Source: Anaerolineae bacterium
GTDB taxonomy: Bacteria > Chloroflexota > Anaerolineae > Caldilineales > Caldilineaceae
DNA: 55,699 bases
Assembly (NCBI GenBank): GCA_030432295.1
Contig: JAUIHI010000042.1
Location: 1 to 55,699, forward strand
Direction: 5' to 3'
Shown piece by piece: positions 34,566 through 43,770 of the stretch. The translations under genes were made by a program, and so were the position numbers. The notes below the pieces were generated by a model that was given only the letters and a program-made list of their open reading frames with translations, had not been told where the DNA came from and ran no database searches. How positions within the stretch are numbered: the stretch's first letter is position 1; each line of letters begins with the position of its first letter.

Positions 34566-35550
34566 GGGCGCGGTCGCCCAGGGCTTCAGCCAGCCCATCC
34601 AGCCCGGCCTGATGGTGGCTGTGCATCTGCTCCTCGGCAAAAGCCTGGGCTTTGGCAAGAGCCAGCAATTCGTAGATGGCTGGCAAATCCTCCTCGTCCA
34701 AAGGCTGGGAAATGCGCTCCACCAACCGGGGGCCAACCGTTGGATGTCCCAGGGCATAGAGCAGGGGCAGGCTCTTCTTGCGGCGCAAAATATCGTTGCC
34801 CGCGGCCTTGCCCGTCACCGCAGGATCACCCCAAATCCCCAAAATATCATCCTGAATCTGAAACGCCAGGCCAAGATGACGGCCAAAGCAATAGAGCGCG
34901 TCGTCAACCGGAGCGGTTGCGCCCCCAATCAGCGCGCCAATCGACAGGGAAGTTGCCAGCAGGGATGCGGTCTTGCCTTCGATCATACGCAGATAGTCTG
35001 CCACCTCTACCCGGTCTTGCTCCTCGAACCACATATCCAGATGCTGGCCTTCGGTCAAAGCAGTGCAACAGGCCGTAAAGCGCTCCAGGGCTGCTACCAC
35101 CCGGTCATTCGTCACCCCCTGGGCCTTGCTGCCAAGGAGCGCGGCAAAAGCCAGGGCAAACATCCCATCCCCCGCGTTGATGGCCTGGGGCACACCCCAA
35201 ATCGTCCACAGCGTGGACCGATGACGACGGGTCTCGTCCCCGTCTTCGATGTCGTCGTGGATCAGCGAAAAGTTGTGCAGAATTTCCAGCGCAGCCGCCG
35301 CGGGCAGGGCCGTGGCCGGATCGCCGCCAACAGCCTCACAGGCCATTAGGCAGAGCAGGGGGCGGATGCGCTTGCCTGTGCCAAACTCGCCGGGCTGGAA
35401 TGATTCGTCCACCCAGCCCATGTGATAGTGCATCATCTGGTAGTGGCGTTCGGCTGCGCCCAGGCCGGTGGCGAGCACCGCACGCATTTCAGCCTCCAAG
35501 TAGGGCAGCCATTCCTGACCGAAAGCCTCCAGTCCGTTCTGTTCAGACAT
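34513..35550 (-). CDS. Polyprenyl (FPP/GGPP) diphosphate synthase
   Basis: A 345-residue trans-prenyltransferase that elongates allylic diphosphates with isopentenyl diphosphate. The first Asp-rich motif is [15 protein letters not shown] (DDxxD) and the second is [14 protein letters not shown] Gly-Lys-Arg IPP-binding stretch is seen at [15 protein letters not shown]. Chain length cannot be read reliably. Start ATG 35550 overlaps the end of the upstream isomerase gene by 8 bases, so the two form an isoprenoid operon (IPP/DMAPP interconversion, then chain elongation). It overlaps the histidine kinase gene tail to tail. Confidence 0.95.
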   Translation of the reverse strand: MSEQNGLEAFGQEWLPYLEAEMRAVLATGLGAAERHYQMMHYHMGWVDESFQPGEFGTGKRIRPLLCLMACEAVGGDPATALPAAAALEILHNFSLIHDDIEDGDETRRHRSTLWTIWGVPQAINAGDGMFALAFAALLGSKAQGVTNDRVVAALERFTACCTALTEGQHLDMWFEEQDRVEVADYLRMIEGKTASLLATSLSIGALIGGATAPVDDALYCFGRHLGLAFQIQDDILGIWGDPAVTGKAAGNDILRRKKSLPLLYALGHPTVGPRLVERISQPLDEEDLPAIYELLALAKAQAFAEEQMHSHHQAGLDGLAEALGDRALTSPLHALADELLLRRT

Positions 35551-36598
35551 TCCGTTCTCCCGTAGATACCAGCACACCGGGCCGCCGCAGCCCGTTCAGA
35601 TCCGCCGCGCCAGATGCAAACATTGCGATTCGCATCTCCGCCTCCAGAATCTCGATTTCGTCCACCACCGCCTGCCGGGATTCCATCACCCGTTTCAAAA
35701 ATGGGCCAGCCAGCCCCACCAGATCAGCGCCCAGGGCCACGGCTTTGGCGATCTCCTGGCCTGTGCGGATGCCGCCGCTGGCGAAGACGGGCAGACCTGG
35801 GGCCAACGCATCCCGCACAGCCACCACCTGGCCCAGGGATTCGGCTGTGGGGATACCCCATTCCCGAAAGGCCCCGGCCAGACGGCGCAACCGTTCGGTG
35901 GGCGCGCGATGCTTCTCCACTTCGCTCCAGGATGTGCCCCCAGCACCGGCCACGTCGATGGCACTCACACCGGCATCGATCAACCGTCGGGCCATCTCAG
36001 CACTGATGCCCCAGCCCACTTCCTTGGCAATCACCGGCGTCTTCAGTTGGCGGCAGACCGCTTCAATCCCCGCCAGGACACCCCGCCAGTTCGTATCCCC
36101 TTCCGGCTGCAAAATCTCTTGCAGGGGGTTCAAATGGAGGATCAGCGCGTCGGCTTCCACCATCTCCACGGCCCGGCGACACTCGTCCACCCCATAGCCG
36201 TAATTGAGTTGCACCGCGCCCAGATTGGCAAAGATCAGCGCATCGGGTGCGTAGCGGCGCACCACAAAAGAGGCCGCCGCAGCCGGGTCTTCCAGCGCGG
36301 CCCGCTGGCTGCCCACCCCCAGAGCCACCCGGCGCTCCTGCACAGCTTCGGCCAGCCGCTGGTTGATCAGCTCGGCCCGCTCTGTGCCGCCGGTCATCGA
36401 GCTGACCAGAATGGGCGCGGCCAACCGTTTGCCAAAGAGGGTGACGCCCGTCTCCACTTCGCCCATATCCAATTCGGGCAGGGCCTGGTGTACGAAACGA
36501 TAGTGCTCGAATCCAGCGGTCAATTGGTGAAAATCCACATCCTCATCGAGATTGATGCGGATGTGGTCGGCTTTGCGGTCGCTGTGGGACACTGGCAT
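35543..36598 (-). CDS. fni: Type 2 isopentenyl-diphosphate delta-isomerase
   Basis: A 351-residue FMN- and NAD(P)H-dependent TIM-barrel enzyme that interconverts IPP and DMAPP. Family motifs are [10 protein letters not shown] at the N-terminus, [27 protein letters not shown], the catalytic-region Gln/Glu segment [35 protein letters not shown] and [11 protein letters not shown] with LVGLAGPFL. The length is typical. It is translationally coupled to the polyprenyl synthase by overlap. Type 2 isomerases occur with both the mevalonate and MEP routes, so the upstream pathway is not revealed. Confidence 0.97.
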   Translation of the reverse strand: MPVSHSDRKADHIRINLDEDVDFHQLTAGFEHYRFVHQALPELDMGEVETGVTLFGKRLAAPILVSSMTGGTERAELINQRLAEAVQERRVALGVGSQRAALEDPAAAASFVVRRYAPDALIFANLGAVQLNYGYGVDECRRAVEMVEADALILHLNPLQEILQPEGDTNWRGVLAGIEAVCRQLKTPVIAKEVGWGISAEMARRLIDAGVSAIDVAGAGGTSWSEVEKHRAPTERLRRLAGAFREWGIPTAESLGQVVAVRDALAPGLPVFASGGIRTGQEIAKAVALGADLVGLAGPFLKRVMESRQAVVDEIEILEAEMRIAMFASGAADLNGLRRPGVLVSTGERNV

Positions 36599-36677
36599 CT
36601 CCCCAAAATCCTACGAATTTATGCGCTCTCCTGCACATTTGGCAGAGCGACATCCACGTGTGGTCACTACCCAATCG

Positions 36678-39581
36678 CTAATACCCAATATCGACAATCC
36701 CGACCGCCCCGGCCAGGGTGCGCCGGTCCTGGTTTAGGCTGACGCGCAGGAAGGCTTCGAAGGGATCGATGACTTGGGCTGCACTGCCGAGCGCGGCCCC
36801 TTTCACTCCCACCAGAGCCAGATAGTTTCCCCGCAGATTTTCCAACGTCACATCCCCGCCCAGAGAATTGAGCGCGGCAATGCCGTCGTCAGTCAGGAAA
36901 GCGGCCGCGTCACCCCGTGTGGCAACCAGCACCGGTGCGCCGTCGGGAATCCCGGCGATGAAGGCGGCCAGCTTTTCGCTCTCAAAGCTATTGGCCGCGG
37001 TATCGAAGCCTATAGAATCCAGCACAGCTCCGCTCTGCCCATCAAGCACCGTCACATTCACACCCTGCCGCCCCGCGCTGGCATCCCTCTGCCCGCCCTC
37101 CTCATCAAAGAGCGCCATAAATGCACCGTCGGCAAAGGCTTTCAGGTCCGCGTCGATGGGCAGTTCCACGCCGGTGCTGCCGATGAGCCGGTCGCCGCCC
37201 AACACAGAACGGGGCGCGGCCGCATAGCCCCATTCCAGACAGAGCCGGTTGACTGAATCGACCAGCCCGCTGCCGGGGACGCTCCACTCGACGGTCTGCC
37301 AGTCGTTGACCAGCACCTGTTCAGCCAGCCGCGTGCCATTGACCACAGTCGTCACCGTCTGGGCCTCGCTGCCGGGATAGTCGAAGGGGCGCACCTGCAC
37401 CCGCAGGGGATAGGCTTTCGCCCCATCCACCCCGCGCAAGGGCAGAAGCAGACAGCTTTCCCGATCCACCGCCCAGATGCCGGGCAGGCCGTAGGGCATG
37501 TCCACAGGCGATTCGTCCCAGCCTTCGGCCCGATAGGCGAAGGTGTCGGGCTGGCCCAGCTGGAGTTGGAAGCTGTCGCTGCCGGTCGGCTGCATCACCC
37601 GCCAGGCTTCGATGCCGTCACCGGTCCAGAAGGGCGCGGCTTCCAGGGGCAGGGTAGATTTGTAGAAATCCCAGGTGGCCTGCCAGTGATCCGCGTAGGG
37701 AAAGCGCTGGGGAATGGGCGGCATCAGCAGCACATAGCCCACATTGTAGAGATACATCAGTTCCCCGGCCTGGGCCTGGGCCGCCGCGGCCAGAGCCTCG
37801 CCCACCTGTCCATTGAACTCCACCTGCTCGATGGCCTGGAAGAGAGGCAGGCGCTCGAAGTAGCCCATTTTGAAGTCCGGGGCGCGGCTGGTATTGCCGC
37901 CGATCATCGGTTTGCCGTGGGTCGATTGGTAGTATTGGAGGATCGTCCGCTCTGCGCCAAAGACGCCGAAGCTATTGCGCCAGCCCAAAGGCGCGTGCAT
38001 CACAGAAACCGGCGCGGGGTCCGCGGCGATCTGCTCATAGACAGCGGGAACCCGGTGATCCGAGAGGGGAAGAGACAGGGCCAAATGCTCGAAAAGGATT
38101 GCGCCAATCAAAACGACTGCGGTAAGACCACTGACGGCAGACGGCAGACGATGGTCGGCAGTCGGCGGTCGGCGGTTCCAGCCACCCAATCGCCCAATCA
38201 CCCAATTCGCTCCGTAGGCCGCCAGCACCGCCACCGCCAGCATCAGCACCACACTGTTGCGGTTAGGCGCGCGGTTAGCGGCGATAATCGGCAGGTAGTG
38301 GAGAAGAGCATAGGGCAGGGGGAAGCTGGTCTCCACCCCGTCCAGGTTGAAGCGATATTGGCCGTTGATTTGCAGGAAAGGGCCGAGGGTAAATGCGCCA
38401 AAAATCAGCGCGGTCCAGGCCCAGATGCGCACCCGGCCCCGGTAGACCAGTAATCCCAGCAGGGCCAGCGCACCGCTCACCCAGCCGATGAAAACTGTAT
38501 TGATGTCCCGGAAACCGGTGACGCCGCTGCCTTCCAGCGCCCGCAACTGCACCCGGCGCAGCTCCGCCACCAGATCGCCGCCGAAGATCGGATGCACCAC
38601 CGTCGGCGTGAACCAGCCCCACAGGTCTGTGCTGAGGGGAATGGCCTCGCCCCAGCCTATCAGCGAAAAGTCGCTGGTCAAAAACTGTTTCAGAATGGGC
38701 AATAGCGCTGGCGACCAGAGGAGGAAGGCGACGACCCCAAGGAGGAAGATATTGGGTATTAGATATTGGGTATTTCGTAGTGCCAGAAACGCGAAACGTG
38801 AAGCGGGAGGGGCGCTGTCCGCACTCTGCGCCGCTGCGTCTCTGCGTCTCTGCGTTGAAAAGAGCGTCACCAGCACGACAATGACGGTAAAGATCGCCAG
38901 AAAGAGAGCGGTGATCATCTCGGCTAGGCCGTTGAAGGCGAAGAAGACGCCCGCCAGTACAGCCGAGCGGCGACGGGCCGCGGGATTGCGCCGTTCGTCC
39001 AACGCCTGCAAGAGCGTCAACGCATAGAAGGGAATCCACTGGGTCGTCACCATATCGTAATGGCCCAGAGTGGCGTAGATAGCCCGGTTGGAGGCGAAGG
39101 CGTAGAGTGTCCCGGCGAGCAAAGATGACAGGATGACGAGATGACGGGATGACAGGAGAGATGTCTGCCGTCCGCCGTCCGCCGTCTGCCGTCTGTGGTC
39201 GGTCAGCAAATAGCGGGCCAGCAGAAATGCGCCGTAGCCGCTGAGGGCAGTGCTGAAGAGGACAGTCGCGTTGCTGGAAAAGACGAGTCCTACGGCCAGG
39301 TTCAGGGGCTGGGCGATGAGCGCGTTGAAAAAGTTGTAGGTATAGAGGATCAGGTCCATACCCAGCGGATAGTAGATCAGATCGCTGTGCAGGGGCGTGG
39401 ACAAATTGTCGATCAGCGCGTGCTTGAAGTACCAGATGTTCCAGACGAAGGTGGATTCGTCGAAAGCCCACTGGGCTACGCCAGGGACGAAATCGAAGAT
39501 GTGGAGGGGCAACGGCCAGGAGAGGGCAATCGTCAGCAGGGCAAAGAAGCCCAACACCCATCGGTGTAAACGCTTTGGCAC
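36678..39581 (-). CDS. Polytopic membrane protein, glycosyltransferase-like (GT-C type)
   Basis: About 967 residues. Roughly 11-12 hydrophobic helices (first WVLGFFALLTIALSWPLPL) precede an extracytoplasmic C-terminal domain of about 470 residues. The early acidic motif FDESTFVWNIWYFKHAL and the topology resemble GT-C/PMT-type lipid-sugar transferases, although no diagnostic motif proves it. GTG 39581 is preferred over GTG 39602 because GGAG lies about 10 bases before it and 39602 would overlap the methyltransferase by 17 bases. Three segments are repeat-derived insertions with no equivalent in such proteins: residues encoded at 39121-39204, 38749-38866 and 38129-38197. They stay in frame. 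Operon with the upstream methyltransferase. Confidence 0.8.
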   Translation of the reverse strand: MPKRLHRWVLGFFALLTIALSWPLPLHIFDFVPGVAQWAFDESTFVWNIWYFKHALIDNLSTPLHSDLIYYPLGMDLILYTYNFFNALIAQPLNLAVGLVFSSNATVLFSTALSGYGAFLLARYLLTDHRRQTADGGRQTSLLSSRHLVILSSLLAGTLYAFASNRAIYATLGHYDMVTTQWIPFYALTLLQALDERRNPAARRRSAVLAGVFFAFNGLAEMITALFLAIFTVIVVLVTLFSTQRRRDAAAQSADSAPPASRFAFLALRNTQYLIPNIFLLGVVAFLLWSPALLPILKQFLTSDFSLIGWGEAIPLSTDLWGWFTPTVVHPIFGGDLVAELRRVQLRALEGSGVTGFRDINTVFIGWVSGALALLGLLVYRGRVRIWAWTALIFGAFTLGPFLQINGQYRFNLDGVETSFPLPYALLHYLPIIAANRAPNRNSVVLMLAVAVLAAYGANWVIGRLGGWNRRPPTADHRLPSAVSGLTAVVLIGAILFEHLALSLPLSDHRVPAVYEQIAADPAPVSVMHAPLGWRNSFGVFGAERTILQYYQSTHGKPMIGGNTSRAPDFKMGYFERLPLFQAIEQVEFNGQVGEALAAAAQAQAGELMYLYNVGYVLLMPPIPQRFPYADHWQATWDFYKSTLPLEAAPFWTGDGIEAWRVMQPTGSDSFQLQLGQPDTFAYRAEGWDESPVDMPYGLPGIWAVDRESCLLLPLRGVDGAKAYPLRVQVRPFDYPGSEAQTVTTVVNGTRLAEQVLVNDWQTVEWSVPGSGLVDSVNRLCLEWGYAAAPRSVLGGDRLIGSTGVELPIDADLKAFADGAFMALFDEEGGQRDASAGRQGVNVTVLDGQSGAVLDSIGFDTAANSFESEKLAAFIAGIPDGAPVLVATRGDAAAFLTDDGIAALNSLGGDVTLENLRGNYLALVGVKGAALGSAAQVIDPFEAFLRVSLNQDRRTLAGAVGIVDIGY
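38129..38178. repeat. CGGCAGACGGC-type repeat within coding sequence
   Basis: Degenerate GGCAGACGGCAGACG / GTCGGCGGTCGGCGG tract encoding RRPPTADHRLPSAVSG in the membrane protein, followed by a CCCAATCGCCCAATCACCC tract. Related tracts lie at 39163-39204, 48522-48620 and 50038-50115. Confidence 0.75.
38749..38866. repeat. NTQY/QRRRD-type double repeat within coding sequence
   Basis: ATATTGGGTATTAGATATTG (the same word as around 24767) followed by a GCGTCTCTGCGTCTCTGCG tract. On the minus strand they encode LALRNTQYLIPNI and TQRRRDAAAQS, inserted between two membrane helices without breaking the frame. Confidence 0.82.
39121..39204. repeat. GATGAC and CCGTCTGCCGTC repeats within coding sequence
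   Basis: A GATGACNGGATGACGAGATG-like tract followed by CGTCCGCCGTCTGCCGTCTG. The minus strand encodes DHRRQTADGGRQTSLLSSRH in the membrane protein. Confidence 0.8.
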
Positions 39582-39585
39582 GGGA

Positions 39586-40341
39586 TTACTTCTCCGCCAC
39601 ACAAATCACACTCGACCCAAAGGGCAGATTGACCCGCTCGATCAGTTCCGCCTCCAGCCAGCCCACTGCGTGCAGCAGGGAATTGACCGGTTCCAGCGTC
39701 GGCTCCATCTCCACCTGATAGACCTCTTCGTCCGCGGTCAGGTGGGGACTGTCGAGTTCCGGTGCGTCCGGGCGCAGCAGACGCATCCCCGCGATAAGGG
39801 GGAAGACGAAGAAATTGTTGTAGCTGGCCCGCTTGACCCGGAAGCCGGAGAGTTCCAGTTTTTGGCTCAGTTCCGGCACAGTATAGCGGCGCTGGTGCTC
39901 GTTGATGACGTCGTTGTAGCTCCACAGCCACATAAAGGCGGGCACAGTCACCATCAGTTTGCCGCCGGGTTTCAGCACCCGGTAGGCTTCGGCAAAGACG
40001 CCCAATTCGTTGGGGATGTGCTCCACCGTGTCCAGCAGCGTGACCAGATCGAAGCTGGCGTCGGGGAAGGGAAGCTGATCGCCGGACGCCTGGCTGGTGG
40101 TCAATGCGCGGGCTGCGGCCACGGGCAAGGGCCGGGCGTTGTAGTCCAGGCCGATGACCTGCCCGTAGTGGGCCAGGTGGTGGGCCATATTGCCCGCGCC
40201 CGCGCCGATGTCCAAGACCCGGCGGGGCGTGCCGTTGGCCGGGCCGACCTCCGCGTCCAGGTATTTCAAAATGGCCCGGGTGCGGGTCATAAACCACCAG
40301 TGGTTGTCTTCTTCCAGAACAGTCAGGGCAGGGGTGGGCAT
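39586..40341 (-). CDS. Class I SAM-dependent methyltransferase
   Basis: A 251-residue methyltransferase. The N-terminus [20 protein letters not shown] precedes motif [16 protein letters not shown], an acidic motif II region ([11 protein letters not shown]), [20 protein letters not shown] and [15 protein letters not shown]. The sequence after motif III ([20 protein letters not shown]) is typical of methyltransferases in polysaccharide or lipid-sugar gene sets, which agrees with the glycosyltransferase-like gene directly downstream (4-base gap). Substrate not identifiable. Confidence 0.9.
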   Translation of the reverse strand: MPTPALTVLEEDNHWWFMTRTRAILKYLDAEVGPANGTPRRVLDIGAGAGNMAHHLAHYGQVIGLDYNARPLPVAAARALTTSQASGDQLPFPDASFDLVTLLDTVEHIPNELGVFAEAYRVLKPGGKLMVTVPAFMWLWSYNDVINEHQRRYTVPELSQKLELSGFRVKRASYNNFFVFPLIAGMRLLRPDAPELDSPHLTADEEVYQVEMEPTLEPVNSLLHAVGWLEAELIERVNLPFGSSVICVAEK

Positions 40342-40466
40342 GAAAATGAGTATTCTCCGCTACATAAACATTTCGACGAATGAACTGATTATAACCGATC
40401 CATTCAAGAGTGACGAAAGGGGGTGGTATGAAAGATTTTCAGAGTTCGCCTTCTGTAACCACCTGA

Positions 40467-40475
40467 TGGTATACT
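40467..40475 (+). promoter_or_regulatory. Extended -10 promoter of the BrnT-like toxin gene
   Basis: TG-G-TATACT with the -10 at 40470-40475, six bases before the ATG, implying leaderless transcription. The -10 sits at the centre of an imperfect palindrome (GATGGTATACTCATC, 40464-40478), a plausible site for autorepression by the antitoxin. Confidence 0.6.
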
Positions 40476-40481
40476 CATCAT

Positions 40482-40760
40482 ATGTACATCGCCGACATTA
40501 TCTGGTTACCCAAGGTGATAGACAAACTGGCCTGGAAGCACTCCGTCTCACCAGAAGAGGTGGATGAAGTTCTCTTTGGCAATGCTCAGTTCCAAAAGGT
40601 TCAAAGAGGGCACATCCCTGGCGAAGACGTTTATGCTGGCTTGGGCCAGACGGATGCAGGCAGGTATCTGATCGTCTTTTTTGTTTACAAACCAACGCGT
40701 GAAGCATTGATTCTTAGCGCTCGAGATATGGAGCGTAAGGAACGGCGACGATATGGATAA
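40482..40760 (+). CDS. BrnT-like toxin
   Basis: A 92-residue small protein matching the BrnT ribonuclease-toxin pattern: a WK(H) motif with SVSPEEVDEVLFG, a central strand segment (DVYAGLGQTDAGRYLIVFFV), and the C-terminal REALILSARDMERKERRRYG, equivalent to the R-I-IS-AR-A--E---Y signature. It precedes and overlaps its antitoxin by 8 bases, the toxin-first order of brnTA systems. It probably degrades RNA when unbound. No ribosome site is seen because the message looks leaderless. Confidence 0.8.
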   Translation: MYIADIIWLPKVIDKLAWKHSVSPEEVDEVLFGNAQFQKVQRGHIPGEDVYAGLGQTDAGRYLIVFFVYKPTREALILSARDMERKERRRYG

Positions 40761-41025
40761 CATACAAGAAATTCCGAATTTTAAGAGCTACGAAGAAATC
40801 GGCGAGTTCTGGGATACACACAGTTTGGCCGATTACTGGGATCAGACCGAACCCGCTGACTTTGAGATCGCGCCGAACGCCCGGCGTCGTTATCTGGTCG
40901 CCATTGATCCAGAACTTTTGAGCCGTATCCAACCGTTGGCCCATAGCCGTGGATTAAGCACAGAAAGTCTGGTCAATCTTTTTCTGGAACAACATTTGCA
41001 TCAACTAAGCACTGTTTCAGCTTGA
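40753..41025 (+). CDS. CopG-type antitoxin partner of the BrnT-like toxin
   Basis: A 90-residue antitoxin. The N-terminus IPNFKSYEEIGEFWDTHSLA followed by DYWDQTE is the hallmark of CopG-type antitoxins (toxin-neutralising part). The C-terminal ribbon-helix-helix is RRYLVAIDPELLSRIQPLAH and GLSTESLVNLFLEQHL. It overlaps the toxin gene by 8 bases, so translation is coupled. It likely binds the palindrome around 40464-40478 to repress its own operon. Confidence 0.85.
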   Translation: MDNIQEIPNFKSYEEIGEFWDTHSLADYWDQTEPADFEIAPNARRRYLVAIDPELLSRIQPLAHSRGLSTESLVNLFLEQHLHQLSTVSA

Positions 41026-41038
41026 TCTACTATCGCCT

Positions 41039-42463
41039 TCATCCCTTCACCCCAAACTCCGCGGCCAGCCAGCCTCGCCAGCCAGCCTCAAATTCCGCCA
41101 CAGAGACCCCATAGGCAGCAGGCAGCACACCGGTCCAGCCCCGGTAATCCCCCACGGCTTCCAGAAAGGTGGGCAGACGCGCCACTCCATAGGTTTCGCC
41201 CGCGTAGAGAAAGATCGTCGTCGCTGCCACAATCTCCTGCCGGGACTCCTCCCGCCACATCGGCCCGGACGGGGTGCCCGCTGCATTGGCATCCTGGGTG
41301 AAATCGAAATCGTAGGTGGTGGTGAGTCGGGCCAATTCCAGAACGGACGGCCGATTCGGGCGCGAGAATTGGATGCCCGGAGTGCAGGGGAGCAGAAGCA
41401 TCCCTACGCCCAGGGCATTCATCAACTGGCACTGTTCGGCCACACCGACAGGTAGCTGGACCGGGGCGTCTGGGTCTGTTGCCAGAAGCCAGGGAATCAA
41501 ATCCCCAAGGCTGATGTCCACCACGCCGCTCTCCCACTGCAACCAATTGCGCAGACCGCTTTCGGTCAGATTCGACCACATCCAGGCTTGGCCGTAGGCG
41601 TAGCGGTCGAAACTTTCGCGCACCAGCTCGTTGATCAGATAGAGGGTGAGGGAGCGGAAAAGCGCGTCTTCATCGCCGATCCCCGCGGGCAGTTCGAGGA
41701 GTTGGGGAGAAGGGTGGCGCAGCTCGCCGGAAGGAAAGTCAAGCTCCACCGGTCGGTCGTCGGGACGCACCACCACAACCCGACGCGTGGGCAGAATCGG
41801 CAGACCCAAATTCTGGCGCAGTGCGAGATAGACAGCATCCACTTGTGGCCCGGCGGAGAGCACTGCCGCCCGATCCCGCGTCTGGAAGCGAAAGGAGAAA
41901 TATTCGCCCTCCCAGCTTTCGCCTGCCCCCCAGAAAGAGGCGACCGGCGGGGTACGCAGCCAGCCCCCAGCACTCTCCCGATAGAAGCGCACTGAACGGC
42001 TGGTCTGGGGCAGGTCCGGGTCGGTGATAGAGAGACGGACCAGCGCCACCCCATCGACCCATTCCATCTCTTCCACCACAGGCACAGGCGGTCCAGAAGA
42101 GTCAGCCATCGACTGTTCCACGAGCCTCTCCCGCCATTCCGGGTCAGCCGCGGGATCGAGCAGGGCCAGAGCCAGCCGGGGATTGCGCTGGCGCTGGGCG
42201 TCGGCTTCCCGCAGCGCGGCCTTTTCAATCTCCCGTTGCATTTCGGCCAGCCCGCTCTGCGCCCGCTGCCAGAGAAACAGTCCGCCACCCAACGACGACA
42301 ACACAAGCACAAGAGCGGCTGTGATCCACCAGCGCCGGGGAAGAACCCAACGTCGGCCCGACTCGGCTCTTTCTGTTGAAGCCAACGGCGCTTTGGCTTC
42401 CCGCTCCCACTGGGCATCCTCCAGCAACACCTGCCAGGAAACCGTCGGTTCTTTTTCCGCCAT
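41039..42463 (-). CDS. Membrane-anchored protein with degenerate peptidase-MA-like domain
   Basis: A 474-residue protein. A cytoplasmic N-terminus of about 45 residues (EKEPTVSWQVLLEDAQWERE) is followed by one membrane helix (WWITAALVLVLSSLGGGLFL) and a coiled coil, then a large outer domain. The last 200 residues have the layout of the MA-type metallopeptidase family (LTLYLINELVRESF, then SGLRNWLQWESGVVDISLGD, and a C-terminal FLEAVGDYRGWTGVLPAAYG), but the zinc motif HExxH is replaced by LINELV, so it is probably not catalytic. The short N-terminus before the helix resembles anti-sigma factors, though no sigma gene is adjacent. ATG 42463 has GGAG 9 bases upstream. Confidence 0.7.
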   Translation of the reverse strand: MAEKEPTVSWQVLLEDAQWEREAKAPLASTERAESGRRWVLPRRWWITAALVLVLSSLGGGLFLWQRAQSGLAEMQREIEKAALREADAQRQRNPRLALALLDPAADPEWRERLVEQSMADSSGPPVPVVEEMEWVDGVALVRLSITDPDLPQTSRSVRFYRESAGGWLRTPPVASFWGAGESWEGEYFSFRFQTRDRAAVLSAGPQVDAVYLALRQNLGLPILPTRRVVVVRPDDRPVELDFPSGELRHPSPQLLELPAGIGDEDALFRSLTLYLINELVRESFDRYAYGQAWMWSNLTESGLRNWLQWESGVVDISLGDLIPWLLATDPDAPVQLPVGVAEQCQLMNALGVGMLLLPCTPGIQFSRPNRPSVLELARLTTTYDFDFTQDANAAGTPSGPMWREESRQEIVAATTIFLYAGETYGVARLPTFLEAVGDYRGWTGVLPAAYGVSVAEFEAGWRGWLAAEFGVKG

Positions 42464-42571
42464 AAGCGATGGCTCCAATGAAAAACCGAGTTTTTGGCGA
42501 AAGCGATTTGGAATCTCTGGAGTGATTCGGCCTTAAAAACTCGGCTTTTGAACTCTTTGCAGCAGACTCGG

Positions 42572-43393
42572 CTATGCCTGCCCCAGGCGGGGAAAGAAAA
42601 AGGCCCACACGGGCTTGCCGTTGACCTGACACCAGTGCTCCCGGTGGGTGGGGACGTAGGGGGTGATGCGCTCGGCCAGCGTCGGCTCGTGCGCACCAAA
42701 GGCCGGGTGCTGCTCCACCAGATAGCGGACCAGTTCGCCGTAGCCCTCCACATCGCTCTTGAAATGGAGAAAGCCGCCGGGCCGGATTTTGGCCGCCAGC
42801 AGATCAACGAATGGGGGCGCAAAGAGCCGTTTGATCTTGTGCTGCTCTTTCCACCAGGGGTCGGGGAAGAGAACGTGAACCGCGTCCAGCCGCCTGTCCG
42901 GGATGATCTCCGGCAGGTTCACCCGCACGTCGTCGTCGGAGAGCCAAAGATTCTCCATCCCCAGCCGCTCTACACGGGTCAAAGCCAGACGGGTGGCTTT
43001 GGTCTTGACTTCGTAACCGATGAAAAGTCGATCCGGGTGGCGGTTGGCCCGATCCAGCAGAAAGTCGCCCCGGCCATAGCCCACCTCCACTTCCAGGGGC
43101 AGGTCGCTGGCCAACGCGGCCCGGAAACGTTGGCCGTTGTCGCAGCGGGGATCGTCCAGGGCATACACGCGGAAGAAGGGCCGGTTGAGTCCCCAGACCG
43201 ACAGCCGATCCGCGCCGGGTCGGTGGCGGGGATGGCCGCCGATCAGCCCTTTGCCCGCGTTCCAATCTGCGTAGAGTTGGGCGCGCTCGTCGTCGGAGAG
43301 TTCCTCCCAAGCGAAATCCATCCGTCCTTGGGAGAAGGTGGTGGGGGCGTAGGTGAGGAGTTGGGTGATTGGTTGATTGGTTGATTGGGTCAT
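42572..43393 (-). CDS. trmB: tRNA (guanine-N7-)-methyltransferase
   Basis: A 273-residue TrmB-type enzyme that forms m7G46 in tRNA. Motifs are [20 protein letters not shown] (SAM site; the usual GCG/GSG is GYG), [33 protein letters not shown] (the FPDPW-K-rH-KRR motif) and a C-terminal [20 protein letters not shown]. It is about 50 residues longer than common TrmB, owing to an N-terminal extension of which the first ~20 residues ([12 protein letters not shown]) come from a GATTGGTTGATTGG repeat. ATG 43393 overlaps the upstream toxin stop (ATGA); ATG 43321 (MDFAWEEL) is the alternative. Confidence 0.92.
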   Translation of the reverse strand: MTQSTNQPITQLLTYAPTTFSQGRMDFAWEELSDDERAQLYADWNAGKGLIGGHPRHRPGADRLSVWGLNRPFFRVYALDDPRCDNGQRFRAALASDLPLEVEVGYGRGDFLLDRANRHPDRLFIGYEVKTKATRLALTRVERLGMENLWLSDDDVRVNLPEIIPDRRLDAVHVLFPDPWWKEQHKIKRLFAPPFVDLLAAKIRPGGFLHFKSDVEGYGELVRYLVEQHPAFGAHEPTLAERITPYVPTHREHWCQVNGKPVWAFFFPRLGQA

Positions 43394-43770
43394 TCGGCGC
43401 GGCTTCCCAGAATTGGCAATCGGTGAACACGTATACGATCAGACTGGACTGTCAACAGCGCGCCGAGCTCCAATTCCTCGGACCATTCCGCCATAATTCT
43501 CTGCAACAGCCGAGTAAGGGCAATCGCTTTCAGACCTTCCATACGGATTCGAACCACAGAAGGGTCGGAGGCACCAGAGAGTGCCAAAAGGCTGTGAAAA
43601 TCTGCGTCCAAAGTCACAACGACACGATTCTCTATACGGGCGCGTTCAACAATCTCCACATCTTGCGCGGTAGCGTAGCCGATTTCTCCTGTATGAATGG
43701 TATCAACACCACTTTCACGCAACAGATCCGCTGCACCTCTCGGCAAGCCCTGGTCAAGCAGCAGTTTCAT
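43390..43770 (-). CDS. DUF5615-type PIN-like toxin
   Basis: A 126-residue PIN-fold protein of the type paired with DUF433. It starts [20 protein letters not shown], then [37 protein letters not shown] and [12 protein letters not shown]. Acidic residues Asp5, Glu41-region and Asp72/Asp74 form the expected metal site of a ribonuclease. It overlaps its partner by 17 bases and trmB by 4. Probable toxin of a type II module; activity is inferred from family. Confidence 0.8.
   Translation of the reverse strand: MKLLLDQGLPRGAADLLRESGVDTIHTGEIGYATAQDVEIVERARIENRVVVTLDADFHSLLALSGASDPSVVRIRMEGLKAIALTRLLQRIMAEWSEELELGALLTVQSDRIRVHRLPILGSRAE

Noticed and set aside
35543-36598. FMN-dependent oxidase such as lactate or glycolate oxidase
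   Set aside because: The TIM-barrel FMN pattern is shared, but [10 protein letters not shown], the Gln/Glu segment and the coupling to a prenyl synthase identify type 2 IPP isomerase.
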